Made by a program: the position numbers and the translations under genes. Below the pieces are notes generated by a model, which made no database searches, was not told the origin of the DNA, and saw only the letters and a list, made by a program, of their open reading frames with translations. From positions 66,031-130,030 of the forward strand of contig CAZEQJ010000006.1 in the NCBI GenBank assembly GCA_964514385.1: DNA of 64,000 nucleotides, written 5' to 3'. Position 1 is the first letter of the stretch. Every line of letters starts with the position of its first letter. This document shows, piece after piece, positions 18,155 through 28,465 of the stretch. The stretch is from CAZEQJ01 sp964514385. GTDB lineage: Bacteria > Bacteroidota > Bacteroidia > Cytophagales > Cyclobacteriaceae.

Positions 18155-20284
18155 TTACTCCACCACCAGAATGGTTTCCCGTTTGACATATCCCTGAATC
18201 ACTGTTTCTAATATGTACGTTCCCGGTGCTTTAATATTTATGCTTATATCCTGCATATTACCATGACTGGCTATGCTATGTATTGCCCGGCCATTTAAGT
18301 CATATACATAAATGCTTTCGATATCCTGTTCCGCTTTGATATGGATATAATCTTTTGCAGGGTTCGGGAAAACATGCAACTCAAACGGGAATTCAAGAGC
18401 CAGCACTTCATCCACCATAATATTTACTTCAGCTGAGGCTGTATGAAATCCATCGTTTACTTCAATCGTAAGGCTAATTTTTGGCATATTTTCCGGATCC
18501 AGCAGAAATGGATTCGTTAGGACCACCCCCCCTGTAAGTTCATTGATTGCAATGGAAGGGTGACTGCCTCCTATGATCCTGTATCTAAGCGGCATGCCTT
18601 CTGGATCTGATGCCTGAACTGCTCCAATGAACGTACCGCCTCTTGCGCTGGCTGCAATACGGAATGACTGAGATTGAATAAATGGAGGCTCATTAGAGGT
18701 GGCATCGTATTGCACTTCTGTAATACCATACGCCGGGGCGATGCCTCCGTTTGATCCTTTTAAAGTTCCCGGAAAATAGGATATCGTGATATAATCTGAC
18801 GGAAAGACGTCTGTGTTAAAATCCAGTACTATGATACTGTCATTGTCTTCTTTGCTATATGCCTCAGAAATTGCAATGCCCGCATCTTTAAATAACCTGA
18901 AATTATATTTGTTTATAGATTCCGGATCAACTGGAAGATCATAGACTAACTCAATCCGATTGAATGTGATCAAATTTGCCTGGAGTAATTCGGGACCTTT
19001 AATCATTACATTGTCCTCATATAAAACAACCTCCTGACCCTCATTTTCTTTCAAAAGCTGAATAGTAAATACCTTGACTGTGTCGCCGAAATTCACTTCT
19101 ATTTCGTAATCACCATAAAAGGCATCAAATTGTAATGCACCCAACTCCGACATTGTCGTGTCAAGCCTGGTCGACCACAATTGCTGCGTGTAATACAATA
19201 AGGTATCAGCAGCGAGTTTAGGGGTAAGATCCTCCCTAAAATAACCTGTATTTTCACGCCATGCCCCGTTATCACTGAGAGCCCAGCTTACCATACCATT
19301 CATAGAGGGGTGGGAAAACGCGATGGTTGCTACCTTTATAAAATCTGCAGCCTGTTCGGCTTCTGAAAGGTTTCCCCCGTAATCAAATTCTGTAAATTTG
19401 ATTGGTACATTAAATTCAGAAAGTGTTTCAACTGCATGAACGATATCATTTATATTCGGCCGACAACAATCCCAGAAGTGAGCCTGTATACCTATACCGG
19501 ATAATGGACCTCCATTGTCAATGATTTGCTGAATTAATGCATGATATTCATCCAGATCGCCCCATCCGAATTCAACATTATATTCATTTACAAAAAGCTT
19601 TGCATCAGGATCTGCCTCCTTTGCCCACTGAAAACATTTCCAGTTCATAGAATCTCCCACAAGTGACTGAAGGTAAGTCGCATGAACGGGCTCATTAATT
19701 ACGTCATATTCAAAAACACGACCTTTGTATCGTGTCAATTCTCGCTTTATTCGCTCTTCGCAAGCATCCAACATTGCTTCTGGAGTAGGTAGATCTTTGA
19801 CCCATCGAGGTGTTGGATGATCATCCTCATAGGTTGTACCTCCCCATAGCAAGGTATGCGCCCGTAACTCCCACCCTACATTTTCTGCCCAGTTTAATGC
19901 ATTTTCAAAAGCCTCATAGGTCAGATTATTTTGTTGTGCCTGAATCCCGCTCCATTTAAACGAGTTTCCTGATACTCCGTAGTTAAAATACTTATACATA
20001 GCTGCTTTACGCCATTGGGTTTCAGTAGGTATCTCGGTCTGAATTTCTCCTTCGTAAAAATCAAATGCGATACCCCATTCGAAATCGTGTTTTTTAAGTT
20101 CGATCTTTACATCCCCATGATAAGGGTTTCCATTTTTATCAAAAATCATTAAATCGAATGAGCCCTTTCTTATGGAGTCGATACGCTCATTCGCCTGTTG
20201 ATACCAGGTCGAATAATCCTGTGCCATTACCTGGCATAAGGGAAATAATATTATCAGGAATGTTAGGGTATATCTTTTCATCAT
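18155..20284 (-). CDS. GH10 endo-1,4-beta-xylanase, secreted by T9SS
   Basis: The 709-residue protein has a signal peptide (cleavage near VMAQDYS), then a GH10 domain (about 30-370). The acid/base Glu is in DVINEPVH (about 198), the nucleophile Glu in KFTEFDYGG (about 298), and HTLLWGG lies in the substrate groove. After it come Ig- or cadherin-like beta domains and a C-terminal sorting domain (LHVFPNPAKDYIHIKA). The enzyme hydrolyses internal beta-1,4-xylosidic bonds, here probably at the cell surface or in the medium, starting xylan breakdown. It is the last gene of the minus-strand PUL, 14 bases after the GH95 gene. Confidence 0.94.
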   Translation of the reverse strand: MMKRYTLTFLIILFPLCQVMAQDYSTWYQQANERIDSIRKGSFDLMIFDKNGNPYHGDVKIELKKHDFEWGIAFDFYEGEIQTEIPTETQWRKAAMYKYFNYGVSGNSFKWSGIQAQQNNLTYEAFENALNWAENVGWELRAHTLLWGGTTYEDDHPTPRWVKDLPTPEAMLDACEERIKRELTRYKGRVFEYDVINEPVHATYLQSLVGDSMNWKCFQWAKEADPDAKLFVNEYNVEFGWGDLDEYHALIQQIIDNGGPLSGIGIQAHFWDCCRPNINDIVHAVETLSEFNVPIKFTEFDYGGNLSEAEQAADFIKVATIAFSHPSMNGMVSWALSDNGAWRENTGYFREDLTPKLAADTLLYYTQQLWSTRLDTTMSELGALQFDAFYGDYEIEVNFGDTVKVFTIQLLKENEGQEVVLYEDNVMIKGPELLQANLITFNRIELVYDLPVDPESINKYNFRLFKDAGIAISEAYSKEDNDSIIVLDFNTDVFPSDYITISYFPGTLKGSNGGIAPAYGITEVQYDATSNEPPFIQSQSFRIAASARGGTFIGAVQASDPEGMPLRYRIIGGSHPSIAINELTGGVVLTNPFLLDPENMPKISLTIEVNDGFHTASAEVNIMVDEVLALEFPFELHVFPNPAKDYIHIKAEQDIESIYVYDLNGRAIHSIASHGNMQDISINIKAPGTYILETVIQGYVKRETILVVE

Positions 20285-20298
20285 AATTATAATCGTTT

Positions 20299-22758
20299 CT
20301 ATTTCATTTCAATTATATAGGTCTCGCCTGGTTGTGTTGGAAGATCAAACTCATAAGCCGGTGATAAATCCGCAATTATAAGATTTGCCTCTGGCGAGAT
20401 AACGGGTGTCTTTATCTCAGACTGCTGATAAAACTGGTTTGGGTTTTCACCCTCAGCGACCTTTAACATTTGGGAATTTAGTTCACAATTAGCTCTTATT
20501 CTGCAATTTCCTCCAAGAGATGAATAGATTTCTATGCGTGCTGGCTTATGATCCTTCCATTCTATATCTACTTCAAAACCACCTCGCGCTTTTAATCCTG
20601 TTATCCGGCCACTAGGCCAGGCGTCAGGCAGAGAAGGCAATATGTGTATAGCGCCATTATGGCTTTGTAACAACATTTCAGCTATGCCTGCAGTACATCC
20701 AAAGTTACCATCTATCTGAAAAGGAGGATGCGCATCAAAAAGATTAGGATAGGTGCCTCCGCTTTCTCCTCCTGAAGTTGAGGTAGCAGGGGTAAGCTGA
20801 TCAGAAATAAGTTTTAATGCTCTGTTTCCGTCCAATAATCTGGCCCACAAATTGACCTTCCAGCCCATAGACCAACCTGTAGATGCGTCACCTCTTGCCT
20901 CAAGTGAGTTTTTAACCGCCTGAAAAAGTTCAGGATGCCGGTAGGGTGATATCTGATTCGATGGCATCAACCCATATAAATGCGATACATGTCGGTGCTT
21001 GTCATCTTGCCGGTCCCAATCGGGGAGCCATTCCTGCAGTTGACCCCATCGTCCTATTTGCATAGGGGGCAACTGGTCTCGTAAATACCTGAGACTGTCA
21101 GCCAGCTCCTTATCAATATTTAGCACCTCTGAGGCATTTATCAGGTTAGAAAAAACATCAAAAACAATTTGGTTGTCCATGGTGGTTCCCGCAGCAATGC
21201 TTGTGCCTCCGATATGTCCATTTTCCGGTGAAATGGAAGGCGATACAACCATCCAGTCACTATTTGGAATTTGCACCAGCACATCCTTGTAAAACAGTGC
21301 CGCACCTTTCAAAACAGAGTAATACTCTTTTAAAAAATCTTTATCCCCTGAAAAAAGGTAATGTTGCCATAGGTGTTGACTTAGCCAGCCGCCACCGTTT
21401 GGCCATAAGCCCCAAAAAGAGCCATCGATAACACCTGTGACCCTCCAGATATCCGTATTGTGGTGTGCATTCCATCCACGTGCACCATACATTTTAGAGG
21501 CAGATTCTTGCCCTGTTTCGGATAAATCTTTAATGAGATGAAATAAAGGTTCATGCATTTCCGGCAGATTAGTGATTTCTGCCGGCCAGTAATTCATTTC
21601 TGTGTTAATGTTTATTGTATACTTGCTGTCCCACGGCGGGTATAAGCGATTATTCCAGATGCCTTGCAAGTTGGCCGGCTGCGTGCCAGGCATAGAGCTT
21701 GAAATAAGCAGGTATCTCCCAAACTGAAAATATAATGGCACTAACGAAAGGTCATTTTCTGTGAATTGTTCAACTCTGATATCCGTTGGGAGGGATAGCG
21801 AATCTGAAGCTAAAAGGTCAAAATCAACCCTTTGAAAATAGGATTGATATATCCTAACATGCTCTTTACGTAATTCTGCTGTTTTTTTTGCTGAAGCAGC
21901 TTGTAGCAAGGTGGTGCATCTCTGAAACTCATCTCCTGAAATATCCTTATAATCCACAAAATTAGTACCGATGGAAACCAGAATGGTGACTTCGGATGCA
22001 CCTTCAATCATTATCTCATTCCCATCAGCGCGCATCTCTCCTTCCGTTATAATGGGCTTTGCAATGCCGTAAAAATTGATTTTACCTTTTTTGGTTTCAA
22101 GGTCAGAAGAGTGCCCGGCTAAATGAAGTTGATTATTTTGGACATTTATTTCAGCATCCCTGTGAAATGCAGATAACGATAATGCAACTGATATGGCATT
22201 TTGTTTACTCGCTGTAAGGTGGATAACAATAATATCGTCCCTAAACGAAGAAAATACTTCACGCCGGTATCTGACATTGTTTTGGGTATACTCAACAGTT
22301 GCAATAGCCTCTTCAATGTTCAATTCCCTTCGATAATCAGAAATTTCGCCTTTTATCAGATTATTCATGATCAGTCTCCCAAAAGGCTGATATGCCATAC
22401 CATGATTTACTCCGTTGACGGGTGACTCAAACAAGTATTTATCGGCTAACTGATGCGCTTCCCTGTATCTCCCCTTAAAAATCTCATCATTTATCTCATC
22501 AATATAGCCTAAAAATGCTGGAGCTACATTATTTCCAGGCTCCCCTGTCCAGATTGTCTCTTCATTCAGTTGAATTACTTCATCTTCAACTCCTCCATAT
22601 ACCATGGCTCCTAATCTGCCATTTCCAAGAGGGAGTGCTTCTTCCCAGGTTTTGGCAGGCTGGTCATACCATAATACGAATCTATCTTTGCTACTATTTT
22701 GATGAGCGCAGCCACAGATGAAAATGGCGCTGAATAAAATGGAAAATATTTTTTCCAT
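20299..22758 (-). CDS. GH95 alpha-L-fucosidase / alpha-L-galactosidase lipoprotein
   Basis: The 819-residue protein starts with a lipoprotein signal (IFICGCAHQ). The N-terminal GH95 signature EEALPLGNGRLGAMVYGG is followed by LNEETIWTGEPGN, then NTEMNYWPAEITN (about 386) in the alpha/alpha barrel and QIDGNFGCTAGIAEML (about 685), where the catalytic Asp/Asn network of the family lies. Length is typical. GH95 enzymes invert alpha-1,2-L-fucose or alpha-L-galactose linkages; the latter decorates complex glucuronoarabinoxylans and xyloglucans. The xylan context makes alpha-L-galactosidase worth considering. The periplasmic face is likely. Confidence 0.92.
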   Translation of the reverse strand: MEKIFSILFSAIFICGCAHQNSSKDRFVLWYDQPAKTWEEALPLGNGRLGAMVYGGVEDEVIQLNEETIWTGEPGNNVAPAFLGYIDEINDEIFKGRYREAHQLADKYLFESPVNGVNHGMAYQPFGRLIMNNLIKGEISDYRRELNIEEAIATVEYTQNNVRYRREVFSSFRDDIIVIHLTASKQNAISVALSLSAFHRDAEINVQNNQLHLAGHSSDLETKKGKINFYGIAKPIITEGEMRADGNEIMIEGASEVTILVSIGTNFVDYKDISGDEFQRCTTLLQAASAKKTAELRKEHVRIYQSYFQRVDFDLLASDSLSLPTDIRVEQFTENDLSLVPLYFQFGRYLLISSSMPGTQPANLQGIWNNRLYPPWDSKYTININTEMNYWPAEITNLPEMHEPLFHLIKDLSETGQESASKMYGARGWNAHHNTDIWRVTGVIDGSFWGLWPNGGGWLSQHLWQHYLFSGDKDFLKEYYSVLKGAALFYKDVLVQIPNSDWMVVSPSISPENGHIGGTSIAAGTTMDNQIVFDVFSNLINASEVLNIDKELADSLRYLRDQLPPMQIGRWGQLQEWLPDWDRQDDKHRHVSHLYGLMPSNQISPYRHPELFQAVKNSLEARGDASTGWSMGWKVNLWARLLDGNRALKLISDQLTPATSTSGGESGGTYPNLFDAHPPFQIDGNFGCTAGIAEMLLQSHNGAIHILPSLPDAWPSGRITGLKARGGFEVDIEWKDHKPARIEIYSSLGGNCRIRANCELNSQMLKVAEGENPNQFYQQSEIKTPVISPEANLIIADLSPAYEFDLPTQPGETYIIEMK

Positions 22759-22797
22759 TGATTACGACTTAATTTTTATTGGTAAGTTGGACGAGAA

Positions 22798-23946
22798 TTA
22801 TTCTCCTCCCCCTTTAAAATACTTTATGATTTCGGCTACAATAGGTTTGGGTTGATTTTGGCGATCGAATAGCAATGGGTAGTCCGTTCGCCCGGGCACA
22901 GGCCAGTTATTCTTCCATGAATTTCCATCGTTTACACCCCACAAGGTCACTCTCTCAATTTTATCTGCATGCTTGTCGAATAGCTTAAAGAATTCCATAT
23001 ATCTTTCAGTATAGCGTTCACTCACTGAATCAGGAAGTCCTTCACTATACGGATTAAGATAAGCCTGATAATCAAAATTTTCAGAAATCTCAGCACCCAT
23101 ATTTCTTCTGGGGAATGGCAGCACACTCATATCCAGTTCAGTAATAGAAACCTGGACACCTAAATCAGAATATGCAAGGATACTTTTTTCAAACTCTTCA
23201 ATTGATGGCCCATCCATTCCTATATGGCCCTGCATGCCAATTCCATCAATTTTAACACCGTCTGACTGAAGAGACTTGACCATATTTATAACGCCTTCCC
23301 TTTTGCGTGGATTTGTCATAGAGTAATCATTGTAATACAACTTTGCATCCGGGTCAGCTTCTTGTGCAAACTGAAATGCTAACTTGATGAAGTCTTCGCC
23401 AATAATTTTATAAAATCTGCTCTGTCTGAACGATCCGTCACCTTCGATTGCTTCGTTTACAACATCCCAGGAGTGAACACGGCCTTTGTACCGTGATACC
23501 ACTGTTGTGATGTGATTTTTCATTCTCTCTATCATCACCTCGCGTGACACATCATTCCCTGCACTATCTGTAAAAAACCAGCGGGGAGTCTGAGAATGCC
23601 AGATTAAGGTATGCCCGTGAATATGCATGCCATTTTCTTCTCCGAATGCAACAAATTCGTCCGCAATACTGAAGTTAAAATTATTTTCGCTCGGTTGTAA
23701 GCCTTCACTTTTCATAATGTTTTCAGCAACGATAGAATTAAAATGATGCTTTACTACCCCAATTGTTGCTGAATCATTACCGCGGATTTGTCCGGCATTT
23801 AATGCTGTACCTATAAGGAACTTATCTCCGATAGCATCCTGAAGTGTCGGTTCTTTATGATCACTTACAAGTGAGCATTGAAATAGTACTGTTATTAACA
23901 GTAAATAACTTAGTAATGTCTGCGATCTATATTTCATTTCATTCAA
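22798..23946 (-). CDS. GH10 xylanase lipoprotein
   Basis: The 382-residue protein has a lipoprotein signal (LITVLFQCSL) followed by a single compact GH10 domain. The acid/base Glu is in WDVVNEAIEG (about 163), the nucleophile in SITELDMS (about 268), and HTLIWHSQTPRWFF is in the groove. There is no extra module or T9SS tail, unlike the other GH10 of this locus. Family members of this size often cut xylo-oligosaccharides in the periplasm or at the outer membrane. Its start overlaps the stop of the upstream GH43 gene by eight bases, so translation is probably coupled. Confidence 0.94.
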   Translation of the reverse strand: MNEMKYRSQTLLSYLLLITVLFQCSLVSDHKEPTLQDAIGDKFLIGTALNAGQIRGNDSATIGVVKHHFNSIVAENIMKSEGLQPSENNFNFSIADEFVAFGEENGMHIHGHTLIWHSQTPRWFFTDSAGNDVSREVMIERMKNHITTVVSRYKGRVHSWDVVNEAIEGDGSFRQSRFYKIIGEDFIKLAFQFAQEADPDAKLYYNDYSMTNPRKREGVINMVKSLQSDGVKIDGIGMQGHIGMDGPSIEEFEKSILAYSDLGVQVSITELDMSVLPFPRRNMGAEISENFDYQAYLNPYSEGLPDSVSERYTERYMEFFKLFDKHADKIERVTLWGVNDGNSWKNNWPVPGRTDYPLLFDRQNQPKPIVAEIIKYFKGGGE

Positions 23947-25567
23947 TATTTAAAACCTCGCCATTTTCTGGTAAGTATTGTATTGTAGGGTCTACTTTGA
24001 ACCAGTCGATGTCTACATAACCTCCAGGTTTTTCCGTTGCATAATTAAATAGCATGTATTTATTACCGGTGAATACTGTCAGCCGGAACCTCATTTCAAG
24101 TGTATTACCAAATGAATAGAAATTTTGGTTATCAGTACTATAAGCAAATTTAGCTTGGCCAGATCCATAATCCGGTTGTGCCATCAGGTATATAATATCA
24201 GATTCGTAATGGGCAGAGTCTATAATCACGCCATGGTTTACCATTTGAAGTTGATAGCCATCATGATTTTTTTTGATGCCGATATAGGCATATGGATCCT
24301 GAAATATAGCCAGTCCAGCAATATCCCCATCCTGCATATTTTCTAATTGAATTTTGGTAATCGCAGTAGATGGAACAGTATCAGCATAATAACTTAACAT
24401 GCGTTGGGTAAGGCTATTTCTTGCCATTGGTAAAGTATCAGTCACCGAGGCAGTATACAATCGCAAATGCCCCTTCCGTTCTGTAAGCGACCACTTGCTG
24501 TTGTCCGGATTATGATTCCATCCCCATTGCATTCCTAAAGTCTCTTCGCCAAATTCGGAGGATGTTGGCAGCTGTTTTATCGGATAGGTTTGGCCTACAT
24601 CCGGCTTTTGATAGGTTATAACAGACTCACCATTAACACCCACCATTGGCCAGTCATCAACCCATGTGACAGGTTGTAATGACGGAAACCTGCCAAATGG
24701 CCCCTTATCAACAAATAGCATGGTCCACCATTCACCGGTTTGAGTTTCTATGAGGGCTCCCTGATGAATACCAAAATTGGGATGACCTCTCCTCCAGTCC
24801 TGAATGACAATTTTTTGCTCGTATGGCCCCCAAATATTTTTTGAACGCAGAGCAACCTGAATTCCATCACGGCCTCCATATGTGGAATACAAGTAATAAT
24901 ACCCATTAATTTTGTAAACATGTGAGCCTTCAAGTCCGCGCCGAATGTCGCCGACAAATACCACAGAATCTTTCGACAGTGGTTCCATTGCCTCGTTTAC
25001 TTTGGTCATGTAAATGGTACTATAACCATGAGTTACATATATGCTGCCATCATCATCAAAGAATAAGCCTGGATCGTAATAACCTTTATCCAGTTTGCGG
25101 ATATCCCATGGCCCTTCAGCCTGGTCTGCTGTTAGATAAAACCCACCTTCATCCAATGTTATAAAAAGTAAATGAAACTTGCCGCCATGGTATTTAAGGC
25201 TTGTTGCCCACTGTCCGTGGCTATACCTGTCACAGGAATCAAGATTGTAACAGTCGCTGTATGGGAATTCAATAACTGCATTACTTGCATATTCCCAGTT
25301 AACCAAATCTTTTGATTTAATTATCGTTACTCCCGGGAATACAAACATGGTAGTTGAAACCATGTAATAAGTATCCTCAACCCGAATGACATCAGGATCA
25401 GGGAAATCTCCTGCAATAACGGGATTGGTAAAGGTGCCATCACCATTATCACTCTGATATTTTATAGGATCTGTAGACAGTGAAGGGCTGGTGCAACTTA
25501 CCAAAAAAAGTGCGTACGCAAGTAATCCGCTAACCCCTGTGTTTTTTAGTATTTTTATTTTTTTCAT
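23939..25567 (-). CDS. GH43 beta-xylosidase/alpha-L-arabinofuranosidase lipoprotein
   Basis: The 542-residue protein has a lipoprotein signal (ALFLVSCTSP). It has a five-bladed GH43 propeller with the three catalytic acids visible: base Asp in AGDFPDPDVIR, pKa-modulating Asp in YYDPGLFFDDDG, and acid Glu in LEGSHVYK. A concanavalin-A-like GH43 C-terminal domain follows (from about 350 to VDIDWFKVD). The product releases xylose or arabinose from oligosaccharides in the periplasm. A weak terminator or attenuator lies upstream, between this gene and the DUF1735-type gene. Parts of the sequence closely resemble the decayed GH43 module of the GH5 protein at 53039-56810, suggesting duplication within the locus. 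Confidence 0.92.
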   Translation of the reverse strand: MKKIKILKNTGVSGLLAYALFLVSCTSPSLSTDPIKYQSDNGDGTFTNPVIAGDFPDPDVIRVEDTYYMVSTTMFVFPGVTIIKSKDLVNWEYASNAVIEFPYSDCYNLDSCDRYSHGQWATSLKYHGGKFHLLFITLDEGGFYLTADQAEGPWDIRKLDKGYYDPGLFFDDDGSIYVTHGYSTIYMTKVNEAMEPLSKDSVVFVGDIRRGLEGSHVYKINGYYYLYSTYGGRDGIQVALRSKNIWGPYEQKIVIQDWRRGHPNFGIHQGALIETQTGEWWTMLFVDKGPFGRFPSLQPVTWVDDWPMVGVNGESVITYQKPDVGQTYPIKQLPTSSEFGEETLGMQWGWNHNPDNSKWSLTERKGHLRLYTASVTDTLPMARNSLTQRMLSYYADTVPSTAITKIQLENMQDGDIAGLAIFQDPYAYIGIKKNHDGYQLQMVNHGVIIDSAHYESDIIYLMAQPDYGSGQAKFAYSTDNQNFYSFGNTLEMRFRLTVFTGNKYMLFNYATEKPGGYVDIDWFKVDPTIQYLPENGEVLNIE

Positions 25568-25579
25568 GGACTTATTAAA

Positions 25580-25611
25580 TAAAATAACCCCAGCATATAA
25601 AATACTGGGGT
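25580..25611 (-). terminator. Intraoperon terminator/attenuator
   Basis: On the minus strand a 7-bp stem ACCCCAG/CTGGGGT (25605-25611 with 25587-25593) is followed by a T-rich tract (TTATTTTATTT). It lies in the 82-base gap between the DUF1735-type gene and the GH43 gene. It would reduce transcription of the enzyme genes relative to the upstream susCD genes. Confidence 0.6.
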
Positions 25612-25649
25612 ATTTCCCATGCTAGAACCAAATTATGAGAAAATATGAA

Positions 25650-26672
25650 TCAATAAACAATAGGGTCAAACAATTCAAAAGCTACACCACGGTCACGCAT
25701 TACTAAAATATCGTCAAAGGTATGTGTAGCTGTACCCAAATCAACCGTAAACTGTAAGTTCAATTGATCGCGTTCTTTATTACCCCAGGAATCTCCGTTT
25801 TCCACAAATGTTCCTGTACCTGATGCTGTATAAGCAACTCCAGCAGGCTCGGATATTGTACAATTACCTGCGTTGTCGAAAGTAATTAATACAGTTATCG
25901 GGATGTTATTCCCCTCTACATCCTGACCATTAAATGAATACGAAATTTGGTTATTTGCCGTAGTTACCGCAGATACAACCTGATCATACTCTACGAATTC
26001 TTCTTCGTATTCATTCGTAACATCTCTCGCATTATCATCATCGTCAACGACTTCTACACCCCTGCGAAGATAATTTCCATGCCATTGGTTGATGTATTTC
26101 ACTGCATAAAGCACATAATCCTTAGGTTGTACTTCCCAATCTCCTGCTAATCTCCTGTCAGGATCAGCTACTAAAGGTTGACCGCTTAGAACCGAATCAG
26201 CACCAGCTACATTTTGAATGACCACAGGCAGAATATATCGATCCTGAACTGAAAGTGGGTCATTAAAAAACGCATCTGTAAGCTGTATTTCCATTCCGCC
26301 AATAAAACTACCAGATGGAATAGTGATAGCTGGTTCCCCTGATATAGTATAATAAGAGGCAGGAAGCGCAACTAATGTATCCCCATCTTGATTCAATAAA
26401 TTTTGAGCCAGTGAATTATCAACAGCAACATTTAATTGCACATCATTTTCGTTTTCATATACCCCGCCGAGGGTAGCATATACCATAAACTTACCCTCGT
26501 TGTCCAATGAATTATCGAAAATGTCTTTCCCAAGCACCAATGTTCTTACCGGAGACTGATAGGCAAAATACACCCCTGAAAATTCAAAATCAGGAAAATC
26601 CCAGTCGTCGTATTGGTTACACGAAACCATTAAGCTACCTAAGATGATGATCGTTATAATTAAATTTTTCAT
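25650..26672 (-). CDS. DUF1735/DUF5627-type surface glycan-binding lipoprotein
   Basis: The 340-residue lipoprotein (signal ending LMVSCNQY) has a DUF1735-type beta-sandwich (about 30-165, with the typical GGVYENENDVQLNVAVDN stretch). A C-terminal DUF5627-like domain follows (about 175-340, ending VMRDRGVAFELFDPIVY). Proteins with these domains follow susD genes in xylan PULs and are thought to act as surface glycan-binding proteins. It lies directly behind a susD gene and before the first enzyme genes. Family assignment is from remembered sequence features, and binding is inferred from position. Confidence 0.78.
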   Translation of the reverse strand: MKNLIITIIILGSLMVSCNQYDDWDFPDFEFSGVYFAYQSPVRTLVLGKDIFDNSLDNEGKFMVYATLGGVYENENDVQLNVAVDNSLAQNLLNQDGDTLVALPASYYTISGEPAITIPSGSFIGGMEIQLTDAFFNDPLSVQDRYILPVVIQNVAGADSVLSGQPLVADPDRRLAGDWEVQPKDYVLYAVKYINQWHGNYLRRGVEVVDDDDNARDVTNEYEEEFVEYDQVVSAVTTANNQISYSFNGQDVEGNNIPITVLITFDNAGNCTISEPAGVAYTASGTGTFVENGDSWGNKERDQLNLQFTVDLGTATHTFDDILVMRDRGVAFELFDPIVY

Positions 26673-26699
26673 GTTTTTATTTCTAAAAGTGATTACTCG

Positions 26700-28460
26700 T
26701 TACCAGCCATTATTCTGAACCAAGCCTGCCCTTGCTATTTCATCAAAAGGGATCGGCCCATATTGCATATAATCCTGATAATCTCTTACTTCTATTTCCT
26801 GAACTGAGAAAACACCATTATTAATTGTAACACCTAAAGCCGGCTCGTTAAGGTCAAGTCCCCAGCGTCTGAGATCCCAGAAACGAAATCCCTCGAAACA
26901 TAACTCAAGTCTTCTCTCATTACGTATTAACTCACGCATTGCCGCCTGATCATTCTGTATAGACTGAAGGTAAAGGTCTGGTTGAGCAATGCCGGCACGT
27001 TGACGTATTGCAGCCATTACATCATAGGCTGAAAAACCCCATGTGCTTGTACCAGTAGGACCAAAAGCTTCATTTGCAGCCTCTGCGTAGTTAAGGAATA
27101 TTTCGGTATATCTGATATGAACTGGATAATGCCGTTGAACAGAATTAACGAGTGGGTTCAGATTTACATCTTCGCGAAGAAGCTTTTTCATGTAATAACC
27201 AGTTCGGGTAGATATGGGTAGTACATCTACCGCGTCGTTGCCACTGCCGGTTTCAGTAAAAATTGTTGTACCTGACAGTGTGCCGGAATTTGTGACAATG
27301 TACTGGTTTAACCTTGGATCACGGCCTGCATAAGGATTTGCCGGATCATACCCGCTGCTTCCATTCGTAATTGGGTAACCATTCACCATTGGGAAGGCAT
27401 CTACGAGGTTTTGAGTAGGGTTAATCCTGCCATTACCGAATAAACTGGGAGGGAAGTTATTTCGCTCTATACCATTAGAAACTGTTGGGTTGCCTCTCCA
27501 CAGCATTTCAGGCTGATCGATAGTTCGGCTGATAGCGTCAGCATTAGCTGCTCTGTACCATAAATGACCCTGTGGGTCAAGTCCGCCCGGCCCTCCTATA
27601 CGAAACAAAAGGTTTGCATTCAAATCGGCTGCATCTTCCCAGGTTGTAGTAGTACCTGATGAAAATGCAGGGCTCGCAGCTAACATGGCTGCCTTTGCAC
27701 GAATTCCTTTTGCAATTCTTCCTGATACTCTGCCTTTTGCATCTAGTCCGAAAACCTGATTGTAATTTTCAATGCTAACACCTTCATATTGATTTGGTAT
27801 ATTATTTTCATTTGAAATATCAATGTAATCTAATGGCAGGTAAGCTTCTGCCTTATCCAGATCAAGATATATTTGCTGCATCACTTCCTCAAATGTGTTT
27901 CGGGGGAGGTCAAAATCCGTATTGACATCTAAGACATCGTTTATTATGGGCACACCAAGTAATTCACCATTATCGGCCTCACCACCATGTGCCTGCAATA
28001 AATAATAATAATACAATGCCCGTAATGCATATGCCTCTCCTTTGTGTCGGGCATTAAACAACCTTTGCCTGTCCTCGCTCAGATATGACCATGTGACATC
28101 ATTGGTTTCCTGAAGGATCAGGTTTAAATAAGCTATAGCAGTATAAGCATTGGTCCATGAGGAAGTAGGATTATTAATTGCTGTCCAGGAACCTGTAGCT
28201 ATTTTCAGAAAACCATTAAATAAGTCATTAGTGACCGCATCATCTGTAGCAACATCGTTAAATGAGTACCCACTTGTAGGTAATCTGGTGTAGGCATTTA
28301 AAAGGATGCCTTCAGCAAAACGTGCGTCTTCGTAGATATCCTCTAATGACCTTCGGTTTTCGTCAACCGGCTCCAGGATATCCTCGCAGCTGAACAACAG
28401 CATTATAAGTATGAATACACTAAAATATTGGAATTTCATCTGTGTGGTATTTTGATCCAT
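26700..28460 (-). CDS. susD: SusD-like outer-membrane glycan-binding lipoprotein (second pair)
   Basis: The 586-residue protein has a signal with lipobox LLFSCEDI. The SusD fold is recognisable from the helical N-terminal TPR region (YTAIAYLNLILQETN, GEAYALRALYYYYLLQ) and the C-terminal RNERRLELCFEGFRFWDLRRW, the SusD/RagB signature. It caps the SusC channel of the gene directly upstream, five bases away. The start could also be eight residues later, at the second Met (MKFQYFS). It recruits oligosaccharide at the outer membrane. Confidence 0.95.
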   Translation of the reverse strand: MDQNTTQMKFQYFSVFILIMLLFSCEDILEPVDENRRSLEDIYEDARFAEGILLNAYTRLPTSGYSFNDVATDDAVTNDLFNGFLKIATGSWTAINNPTSSWTNAYTAIAYLNLILQETNDVTWSYLSEDRQRLFNARHKGEAYALRALYYYYLLQAHGGEADNGELLGVPIINDVLDVNTDFDLPRNTFEEVMQQIYLDLDKAEAYLPLDYIDISNENNIPNQYEGVSIENYNQVFGLDAKGRVSGRIAKGIRAKAAMLAASPAFSSGTTTTWEDAADLNANLLFRIGGPGGLDPQGHLWYRAANADAISRTIDQPEMLWRGNPTVSNGIERNNFPPSLFGNGRINPTQNLVDAFPMVNGYPITNGSSGYDPANPYAGRDPRLNQYIVTNSGTLSGTTIFTETGSGNDAVDVLPISTRTGYYMKKLLREDVNLNPLVNSVQRHYPVHIRYTEIFLNYAEAANEAFGPTGTSTWGFSAYDVMAAIRQRAGIAQPDLYLQSIQNDQAAMRELIRNERRLELCFEGFRFWDLRRWGLDLNEPALGVTINNGVFSVQEIEVRDYQDYMQYGPIPFDEIARAGLVQNNGW

Positions 28461-28465
28461 GAATA

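Noticed and set aside
23453..23461. NEA instead of NEP at the acid/base Glu of the second GH10
   Set aside because: The Glu itself is present and NEA is a frequent natural variant in GH10, so loss of activity is not implied.
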